Shown in pieces: positions 9,083 through 21,008 of a DNA stretch of 64,000 nt. A program made the position numbers and the translations under genes. The number at the start of each line of letters is the position of its first letter. The first letter of the stretch is position 1. Source of the stretch: Enchytraeus crypticus (taxonomy: Eukaryota > Annelida > Clitellata > Enchytraeida > Enchytraeidae). The stretch spans positions 585,501-649,500 of the forward strand of contig CAJHZI010000415.1 in the NCBI GenBank assembly GCA_905160935.1, given 5' to 3'. The notes under the pieces are model-generated. The model did not search any database and was not told where the DNA came from. It was given only the letters and a program-made list of their open reading frames with translations.

Positions 9083-12000
9083 CTACAACAACAACAATAC
9101 ATCGTCATCTTCCCTTGAATCCCGTTGAACTAGGGTTGGAATACGCATGGAATTATAAGTAACGCTGGATTTTCGTGAGGTATCAGCTAGCTGACGGTTC
9201 CCCGTGTTGTGTCCACGTTGTTTGAAGAATTGACCAACCGGTGACTGCACGTGTCGACTAAAGCACTAAGATCCATACCAACGTCCGAAGGGGCATTCGG
9301 TTGGTGAGCGCCTAGGCTTCAGAATTGCTAGAAAAACTTATTGCTACATGGCAATTCTTAACGCAGCAAACCTGTTCAAGGAATGGGACATATAGCGTCG
9401 GAAAAATTAACGTCGGTAATGATGTTTGAAGTCATCTTAAATTACAATTCATCATCATCGTCGTCTTCCCTTAAATCCAAGTTTAACCAGGGTCGGGAAT
9501 TCGTTTAGGTTTTTGTAGCAATTTCTGGAGCCTAGGCGCTCACCCACCGAATGCCCCTTCTGACGTTGGTAAAATTACAATTAAATTAAAAATTGGTAAT
9601 ACACAAGAAGTAAGACAGAAGTATTCACTTACTAGTACAGCTTGTACATACTAGTACAACAGTAGTACACAATTATTCACTTACTAGTACAACTTTAGGA
9701 CACAAGTATTCACTTACTAGTACACTTACGTATTCATATTCACTATTATTACTATTATTTTTATTATTATTACTATTATTATACTTAATATTCACTTATT
9801 AGTACACAAGTATTCACTTAGTAATACAAAGTATTAACTTACTAGTACAACAGCCTCCCAGGCCATCCAACGTATAGGTAAAGGCGCCAGACCGTCCACT
9901 TTGTAGTAGTCTGTTGGATACAGGACATGACTCACTCCGTAGTCTGAAATCTTCACGAGAAATCTTTGTCCTATCAAGCAATTCCGTGCCGCCAAATCCC
10001 TATGAACCAGGTTCAGTGATTCCAGCAGCTTCATCCCGGACGCTATTTGTGTTGCCATGAAGATTAGGCAACCATAGCTGGAAAAAGTTACAAAATTTCT
10101 TTAACCGATTGAATCAGTTGATGGATTAACTGCTAGCGTGATAAATTGTAAGACAGAGAAATTGAGTTATTATTTTATCAATTTAGTTATTTCTTGATTG
10201 AGTCTTTAATTGATAGAGAGAACTATGTTTATTTCAATACACTCAAAATATACAATGACATCTCAAACAAGGCCGTCAAAGAGGTCACAAGTAACCTATC
10301 TAGTTGACAAATTACCTCAGTCAAATTACAAATGACCTCAGTCATACAAATTGGAAAATAACTAAAATAACTTGATTGACTGGCTGGTTAATTGATTGCT
10401 TGCTTGCTTTTCTTATTTATTAAATGATTTAAACAGGTATCGATGACTCGATCAAGCTGTTTTCAATAATTATAACCGACAGAGCCATTGATTGATTACT
10501 TTTTGATTTATTAAATGATTTAAACAGGTATCGATGAATCGATCAAACTTTTTCAATAATTATAACCGACAGAGCCATTGACCAAAGGTAAACTGGCTAA
10601 TTGATAGATTTCTAAGACATGATTTTATCGATTTGCCTGACTGCATTCCTAACCTCAGTCTAGGACCTGGAGCAGAAGTCTCAGGACAGTCTTCAGACAC
10701 AGATCTCTGGAGATACTGATGGAGAGATCCTCTCAGATACTCCACCACCACACTGGGGCAGTCCCGGACCCTACAAATCCCGATCACCTGGGCTATGTTA
10801 GAGTCCTGTAGTGTCAGCATCAGATCTATCTCGCTGTAGAACTGTAACCTGAACAAAACAGAGTTTAACGTCAGTTTTGTCGCTGGAAATGTTAAATGTT
10901 AAAAAACTTAGCTTAACTTAACTATGCTAGGCTGGAGACTGTGGCGACGCCGGTCAACCGCGGATCAGTATGTTCAGGGTTCAAATCCTGGGCTCGCCCA
11001 TCACTAACATCGCCTTCGAGTGAGAAAACTGACGTTAACCTGAGCTATGTTAGAGTCCTGAAGAGTGAGCATCAGGTCTATCTCGCTGTAGAATGTAATC
11101 TGAACAAAACAGCGTTTAACGACAGTTTTGTCGCTGGAAATGGTACAGGCTGAAATGTAACTCCTCAACCATTTTTACCAAAACTTCCGTCGCTAAGTCT
11201 TCTATACCAAATTAATAATGAAAAATGAAATAATTCTAAATGACAGAGAGAACCTATGCGTCCAAGGCATTACAATTACCGATTTCAGATGCAAAATATT
11301 AAGGGCATAAGAGTATAGAAAGGACCTATAAATCACTTGATTTAAAATAGTAGTAAACAGAATGACAGTAAAGAAGAATGAAATGTATATTTTAAGAAAT
11401 GTAATTTTTCACGTAGACTGTATTTCTTCTAATACCTTATTTTATTAACCCTTATGTGATTTAGTACTCAAATAAGGATTTTATTCTGTGATGCTTCAAT
11501 TAGGAGAAAGTACACAACTAGATCTCTCTCTCACTCTCAGTTAGTACGTTACCAACCTGATAAATTCTAAGGCAAATATTTCTACTAGAGTCTACAATCA
11601 CCATCGATGAACACTAATAAAGCTATAGGTCATCATACACTATCAACAATATAATTTTGTAGCCAAGTCTAAATTCAGCTTTCATTCTGAAGTTATCTTT
11701 GGCAAATGCGTTCTCAGATTTTGTATTTCATAACGCAAGTTTTTCCAATATATCATATGGTAAGCAAAGAAGTCTCGCCCTAAACCTAATATGAGAAGCC
11801 GGCTTCTGCAGTAGTTTGACAGCAACTAGAATAGGACCCTGAAGTGATTTCTCTTTGTTATCAATGGCATCGTCGTCAGAAATACGAAGCTCTGCCAGGT
11901 TAACCTTTAAATATGTAAAAATATGTAAAATTATTTATTACTGAGTATTATTTTAAGACTATCTAACAGCGAACCTCATATAAGCAAGCGCTAAGTACAC

Positions 12001-13348
12001 CTGAGGTAATATTAAGAAAATTAAAGTCCATATACTTCATGTTACATATTCATTTATTTTCGCATATAAATTAGTATTTATGTTAAATGGCTTCAAATTA
12101 GAATAATTTCAAATCTCTTCATAAACATAATTTTTAATGCTAGCAAAATAATTCACAAGAACGTTACAATTAGACTTTTCCAAGTGTTTGGAAAAGATTT
12201 TGTGCTAATGTGAAGGTGTGTGTAAGATCTTACATGTATTTAATGAATATTCATTGAGAAATCTGTTATCTCAAAATTTAAGCTTAGTTTCAGGAACTGT
12301 ATTTGCCTGTCCTAAATTAACTTTTCAAATGAATTCGGGAACTTCATTATAGAGCGTTCTAAACGGACAATGATCAGGAATTTAAACCTCCAAAAAGAGT
12401 TATAGATCGCAAAATATATAACTTTCGATAACATAAGAAATACTCAGATTTGTGCATGTTGCAGTTAACACTTAAAACAACTAGATTGGTGTTATCCTAG
12501 ATCGGTTACATAGTTCTCTAAAAATGTCAACCACAGTCATAATTTTATTATAATTGACATTTAATATACAAATACTTTCTCATTTTAGAGGTGTCATAAA
12601 TGCATTTATAATATTCATCACCGAACTGAGATCATGGCATCAGGCTAATAATTATCTTTGTTGAAGCGAAACAGTACTAATTTTTATGATCGACAATTCA
12701 AACAATATGTTATCTCATTTTAGCGGTGTCGTATAAATAAAATAATTTCTTACTACACTGAGAGCAAAGCATCTTTCTAATATTATACACAAAAACGACC
12801 GTCAGACGTTTTTTTAAAATGTGCTAAATCACATTATCCACATTACCTCTCCGAATACACCCTCGCCCAGCTTCATGATGTGCTTCAGCTCCGTTTCCCT
12901 CAGCAGAAGATGCTGAAGATTTAGCGGAAGCTTTTCCGACGAATTCGCCGCAGCAGATGGAATGGTTGGTAGTTCATGATCGGGGCTGATGGCTCTCCGT
13001 CGGATTAAAGTCCCCTGGACGGGCCGAGTGTCGAGCAACTGAGGGGTGAGATCCCTCGAGTCAGGGTACATCGGGTGAACGGCCCCCCGGTGAGGATTAG
13101 AGGCAGGGGGGTGGACGGGGTAATGAAAGGCTTGGCCGTTAGGAGAACTGTGGGTTAGTCCTCCGTTGTGTTGTGAGCCAGTTAGTAGCAGCATGGCTGC
13201 GTTATCATCTGAAAGAGATGTTAGATGAGTGAAAGTTAATAGCTTAGAGAGCTACGTTCTTTAATTCGTAGTTTTTATATAGAACACACACACATACAGT
13301 ATATATATAATAAATATATAATGTATATACACACTTAATATACTGTAT

Positions 13349-13415
<67 letters not shown>

Positions 13416-14167
13416 CTGGGGCATAAAAAAACAATCCCCTAGCGAATTCTCAATAACTTCAACAAAACTCCAAATATTTATACTAAATTTTTGGATCTTC
13501 TAGAGGAGTAATTTCTGCGTATATCCTGCAAATTTGGTGAAAATATATTCCGTGGTAAAGAAATTACAGCGTTTCTACGAGAAAAGTACTAAAATCAATT
13601 TTAACAAGGCTTTTTTTAAATGTGAGTAGTTCCATCTTAGGAAATTAACGACCCTGAAAAGGATAGTTTACTTATATGGTGGAGTATAAGTATACACTAC
13701 CTATTTAGCTGCTCAAATAGAAGATGTTTAAAATTCATTCTTCGCTTAAAATTATTCCAAAATTTTGAAGAAAAGTTTTCGTACTTTTGTTTAAATAAGG
13801 CTTGTTATAATTGATTTTGAAATTTTTCCAGTAAAAATGTCATATTTTTGTTGCTTCTAAGTATATTTTCACCAAATTTGTAGGATATGTGCAGAACGTT
13901 CTTCTCTAGCAATTCTGAAAATTTTGTAAAATTATTTTGAGTTTTGTTGCAGTTATTAAGACTTTTGATCCAAAAAACCTTGTTAAAATAGATTTTAGCA
14001 CTTTTTTCTTAAAAACGGTGTAATTTGGTTACTACTTAATAGATTTTCACTAAAATGGCTGTTTATATGCATAAGTTTCTCTTCTAAAGGCTCCAAAAAT
14101 TTTGTACAAATAGTTTGATTTTTGTTCAAGTTATTGAGATTCCGCTAGGGGATTTTTTTTGCCCCAG

Positions 14168-14243
<76 letters not shown>

Positions 14244-17200
14244 TATTTATTCGCCATGTGGGCAACCAAAGGACACACAGAACAGAATAATCTCAAATGT
14301 GCAACAAACAAAGCCAATGAAATATAAAGAAAACAGTAGACTGCATTTCGAAAGGTATGCAATAAGCACATAAATCTCATCGACGCTTAAACCGCACAGG
14401 TTATGTGACAAATGCACACAAAAATACTTATAGGTATTCTATTTTACTTTCAGAAGTTTTCAAATTTGAGGTTTATTAATTATTATATCTAGCTAATTTA
14501 TAACTAATTTATATTTTTTTAAGTAAAAGAAATACACATCATCTTGTGACATCTAAACAACTCTATAAGATTAATAACCTGTTGCTTTACTCGGTCTAAT
14601 CTGAAACGTTAGGTCGTTGCACTGAGACTGTTCATTAGGTAACAATCTACTTCTCGTCAACTCCTGAAGAGCCAAGTCCTTCTCAGTCCCATCGGATGAC
14701 GTCATCGTGCGATACTCACTTCCGGTCGTCTTCCTGCTGTACGTCATAACGTGGGTCGGGTCGAAATCACCGAGACTCAACTGGACCCGATCGGCGTGGA
14801 GGGTCGATTTGAGCTTCGAGTTCTTTCCCGAACTCTTCCGCCTTCGATAGCGGAACAACACTAGACAGCCGACGACGAACATGAGCAGGATGAATGCGGA
14901 GAGGGTCCCGATGATGATCCCGATGTAGGCGTCGCTCAGACGAATCCGGGTGGACGCAATGTCTCCTTCAGTGGATGAGTCTTCGGAGTTGTCTTCCACT
15001 GGAAAATTAGTGAAGTAAAATATTTACAATACCCGTGTTTTGTCCGGGTTGCTGAAGGGTAGACCAACTATTGACTGCAGGTGTCATAAAAGGCGACAAA
15101 GCGCTAAGATCTAAATCAATGCGTGGAAAGGTATTCGGTTGGAGAGTAAAGCTGGTAAAGCTAGGGTCAACGTCAGTTTCCTCACTCGTAAGTGATGTCA
15201 GTGACGGGCGAGCCCAGGATTTGAATCCGCACCTACTGATCCGCGGTCGAGTATCTTACCGACTTCGGTAAGATCCAGAAAGTGTCTAAGCTCCAGAAAT
15301 TGCTACACAATTTTCTAAAACGAAAGGAAAATTTTATGCCTACCCTAGTTTACTAGGGATTTTGAATAGGGCATAGAAATAGGAAGAAGAGATGAATAGG
15401 ACACATCTTAGGGGGAAGGTCTATTAAAAGAGGTCATAGAAGGTAGAATGGAAGGAAAAAGAGGCAAGGGCAGGCCGAGATTAGGTATGTTAGATGATTT
15501 AAAGACCCACTCATATGTGGAAATGAAGAGGAAGGCGGAAGACAGAGAGGAGTGGAGGCGTTATGTACCATGGACCTGCCAGTAGGCAGTGCACTAAGAG
15601 AGAGAGAGAGTTTACTAGGGATTCAAGGGGAGATGATGAAGATGAATATATTTTACAAAACATGGCCAAGTGTTTTAATAGCTGTATACAAGATGAAATT
15701 AATTCTCGTGTATTCCATTGCTATTGAGCCATTTCGGATTAAACTGCCTAACGTTTGAGCGTGTGATATTAAATGCAATAAATCAAATACTTGACCGTTT
15801 TGATAACTACAATGTCGTCTAAATTTAAAACATTAATATTCCCTGAGTAGGTTCATGATATAGCATAGAATAAGAACAATTAGAGTGCTGCTGTCATCAA
15901 TAGCAACATCAAGCCGGTGAGTAAAAAGAAGGTCCGAAGAACGGTGCACATTCCAAAACAACAAAATCAGTCCAAGGATAAATGAAATTAAGAAAACTAG
16001 GTTCTGATATTTAAAATTGAAGTTCTGATTAATAAAATAATTTTAATACTAACACTTAACTTTTTTATTATACTAAATATTATGAATTTCACAGTGTATT
16101 AATACTTAATAATATAAGTAGTAATTCAAATAGAATGACTCTACTTGGGGGTTTGATGGTGAAAGGTGCCTCGTTAGAAGTGTTGTTGGAAGAAGCGAGA
16201 TGTTTCTTTCTCTGTTTGTTCTCCACTAAGCTATCCAGATACGAGATCTTTGTGTCTAGAGGTAGCTCCACTGGAATGTTGCCCAAAACTCGTTCTACAA
16301 TGAAAAAATCAGCATTAAGAGGAATTAGACGTAAAATACTTTAATTTATAAGTAATTTATATGGAAGCTTAAAAATCATTCTGATCTTCAATACTTTTAA
16401 TGCCATTGGTCAATCCTGCACCTACTGATCAGCAGTCGAACAACTTGCCAACAAGCTACCGGCTCAGTCCAAAGATTGATAGATTGTAAAATAGATTGAT
16501 TAAATGATTGACTGATCGGTAATAATATATTCGTTTATTTGCGTTCAATCTGACAACCGCAGAAAGTTACAGTACAGAAATTCCAGCAGAAACAGCATAA
16601 CAAATTACAGATATAGCATAAACAGTTAATAGGCTAGATATAAGAGAGATAAAACTAAAAATTGTTCTCGCTAACATTTACCACATGTATATTACATTAC
16701 ATAAATCAATGGTTTATACTATTCATAATTGCCATATAGGGCGAACTGTACTATGAGTAAAGAAGAATCTTTTAGTATTCATTAAATTAACTAGCATCAT
16801 CTAGAATCATACGAATAATGAAGTTTTTATCGCTCAGACTGCTTCGTTTTATGTGAAGGGAAAAGCATCTCTTAGCAGTATTTCTTCGGGTTGGGCAATT
16901 ATGATGATGTATTTATTTATTTAATTGCTCGATTGATTGAAAGATTGATTGATTGAATGATTAATTAATTAATTAAGTGATTCAAACAATATCTTAACAT
17001 AATCTTGTTCTCTATATTTAGATAGTTGGTTTAAAATTAAATATCTGCTCGCATATTCATAATACATTTAAAATTAAATATCGACCTCCGACGAATCTGA
17101 TCTCGCTGATCATCATCCATTTCATATCGAAGTAGAAGGAAGCTCTGACGAATCTGCCTATCTTCTGCTCTAGAGGGACGACCACCCTCCTGCCCGCCTG

Positions 17201-20200
17201 TAGCGCCGTGTCCCTCAAATACCTGAACACAACGACCTCACCCCCGTACCTCTCTCCCCCAACGCTGAATTGAACTCTGACCTCCCTAAACACACTCACC
17301 TGCAATTATGACAATTGCTTGGTTACTAGAGAGCAATGTACAGTAGCTCTATTGATATCAGATTCTTCGGAGGTCGATATCTAATTCCAAATGATATTAT
17401 CATTAATAATGATTATTTTATCAGTTATACTAATGTTTTGTCCGGGATATTGAAGAGTACATTTATGCAGTATCTAAAAGCTGTAAAGCTAAGTTTGACG
17501 TCTGTTTTCGTTTCGTAAAGACACTATTAGAGACGGTCCGGCTGAGATTCGAAATTATGGCCTCCTACTTCTCAAACAAGTTTGCCAAGCATTCGGCCAT
17601 AAAACCGTTAAAGTAGAAGACCAATAGTGGTAATACAGTAGTAGTGATACAACCGTCATAAGAGGGTTCCCGTGTTATGTCCGGGATATTATAGGAATAG
17701 AGCACCAGTTACCTGCAGGTGTCGGAATAGATAACAAAGCAAGAACTGAGGAAGACAACCGGAAAACACCTAGTCATATTTTCTCAAGTGATAGGCTACG
17801 TAAGGCAAGGATGAGTAAGATTTAGCCTTTTATGAAGAGATTAACTGTTAATCTTGATTGAGCCGGTAGCTTGATTGCAAATTGTTTCACAGCGGTTCAG
17901 TTTGTGCAGGGTTCAAATCCAGTGTTCCCATCGTCATTGACACGCTTTCATGAAAGAAATTAACGTTAAACTTGGATTTAAGAGTTATATTTTTCCTCTT
18001 CTGTCCATGTTCTCTTTCTTTTTTTCATCATTTTTCTCTCTATACATTCATTTCTTTTTGAAAAACATTAAACGAAACGGAATTTCATTATTAATTTTAC
18101 ATTCTATTTTCAATATTTGAATTTCTTAGAATGAGAATTTCAGATTTTAATTGTCTTATTTGCAAATAAATTAAATAAAAATTCCACCTCTCGATTGAAA
18201 GCATTGTTAGCCGTGACGATCATGGATGAAAAATTTCGAATTGAATCGAACTGGAATATGATTTCCAACGGATCGTCTGAAGTTGCTTCGTGTTTCCAGG
18301 CCATCCATTCGTAGCCCTTTTTTCCGATTTCCTTCAGATCCAGACGGAAGTTGGAATCACCTTCATCCAGGTCCGTCAGCTGACCGAGTCCCCCAGATAG
18401 GAATCCGTCTACTACGCTTCCATCGTAAGTAAAGTCATGGAAATCCATGTCAGGACCCCTTCTGTCTCCCTGCCTCGTGTTGTAAGATATTGTGCCGTCT
18501 GAATAGAGAAATAGTAGTAATTAAATAAAAATAAATAAACAAATTGCTTCGTGTTGTACGATATTGTGCTATCTGAATACAGACGTATTAGTACTGAAAT
18601 AATAATAAATAACGTATTGTCGTGTGTTGTAAGATATTGTGCCGTCTGAATAAAGTAATGAAATAATAATAATTATATAAAAGTAAATAACAAATTGCTT
18701 CATGCTGTACGATATTGTGCCATCTGAATAAAGAAATAATAATAAGAATAATATAAAAATAAATAAACAAATTGCCTCGTGCTGTAAGATATTGTGCTAT
18801 CTGAATAAAGAAATAATAATAATTCAATAAAAATAAACAAATTGCCTCATGTTGTACGATATTGTGCCGCCTGAATAAAGAAATAATAATAATTTTAAAA
18901 AATAATTAATAAATTGCCTTGTGTTGGACGATATTTTTTCATCTGATTAATAAACTAAAAGTAATAATAATATTTAAAAAAATAATAATATAAAAATAAA
19001 AAAATAATTATATAAAAATAACAAATAATTATATAAAAATAAACAAATAATTATATAAAAATAAACAAATAATTATATAAAAATAAACAAATAATTATAT
19101 AAAAATAAACAAATAATTATATAAAAATAACAAATAATTATATAAAAATAAACAAATAATTATATAAAAATAAACAAATAATTATATAAAAATAAACAAA
19201 TAATTATATAAAAATAAACAAATAATTATATAAAAATAAACAAATAATTATATAAAAATAAACAAATAATTATATAAAAATAAACAAATAATTATATAAA
19301 AATAAACAAATAATTATATAAAAATAAACAAATAATTATATAAAAATTAACAAATAATTATATAAAAATAAACAAATAATTATATAAAAATTAACAAATA
19401 ATTATATAAAAATAAACAAATAATTATATAAAAATAACAAATAATTATATAAAAATTAACAAATAATTATATAAAAATTAACAAATAATTATATAAAAAT
19501 TAACAAATAATTATATAAAAATAAACAAATAATTATATAAAAATTAACAAATAATTATATAAAAATTAACAAATAATTATATAAAAATTAACAAATAATT
19601 ATATAAAAATTAACAAATAATTATATAAAAATTAACAAATAATTATATAAAAATTAACAAATTTCCTCGTGCTGTACGATATTGTGCTATCTGAAAAAGA
19701 AACAAACAAATAATTATATAAAAAATAAACAAATTGGTTTGTGTTGTACGATTTGTGCTATCTGAAAAAAGAAATAAACAAATAAATATATAAAAATATA
19801 AAAAATTGCCTCGTGCTGTACGATATTTTTTCATCTGAATAAAGAAATAATAATAATTAAATAAAAATAAATAACATATTGCCTTGTGTTTTACGATATT
19901 TTCAATCTGCATAAATTTAAAATAATAATTAAATAAAAATAAACAAATTGCCTTGTGTTGTACTATATTGTGCCATAACATTAAATCAAAAATAAATAAT
20001 TAAATATAAATAAATGAACAAAATGCTTCGTGTTGTACGATATTGTTCCATTTGGATAAAGAAATAACAAAAAAATAAATAAAAATAAATAACAAATTAA
20101 AGCTAAAGAAACTTTAACGTCAGTTTTCTGCTCGGCAGCAGGTCAGAGACGAGTAGAGCACTGGATTTGAACCCTGCACCTACTGATCCACTGTAGGACA

Positions 20201-20974
20201 ACGTGCCAGCAAGTCACCGGCTCAACCACAACAAATATTACAATAAAATAAAACTAGATGAATTAATTTACAAAATAGGAAATAAGTTAATCGATGGTAG
20301 AAAGTAAATTAAATAAAGAAATACTGAGAAAATATACTAGTAAGAAACGAGTTAATTAATGCTTATTATTACATCTTACAAGAAATACTCTTTACTGTTA
20401 TATTCTTGTATATTTTTGTGTATACTTAGTATTCGGTTTATGGTAACTAAAGAATGAAGTGGATAAAATTTAAGTTATTAAGTTACGAACTTAATTACCA
20501 ATACACTGAATAATATCTAAAAGTAAGAAGTCGTTGCTCGTTAATTAAGCTATTATAGGATAAAGTACAAACTATTTCGATTGTATAATTATCATTTCAT
20601 CATGTCTCATTGCACCACAATTTTATGTTTTTGAATACGTTAAATTCACTTTGCTATTAATATCGGTATATTCCAGATTCTGGGTTTTCTTCTCTAAAAA
20701 ATGTTAACGTTGTATTATCAAAGGCATCAGTCAATCTGAATCAGATGGAACTCAGCTCATGCGAGTTGCTACCCAATGAATTACTTAGTAGGTATTTATG
20801 ACGGTAGCTCGAGTGTGTCGAGTCGTGTCGAAGCGAAGCCTTGTATGTATCCGAACCTTGGCGTAAAGCACACCACATCCCTTATTCTTTTGTGGATATA
20901 AGGCAGCAGAAAGTTTATTTTTGGATGAATTGGAAAAACAATGACACATTGCTATCTCTCGGTCTGTCTGTCTA

Positions 20975-21008
<34 letters not shown>

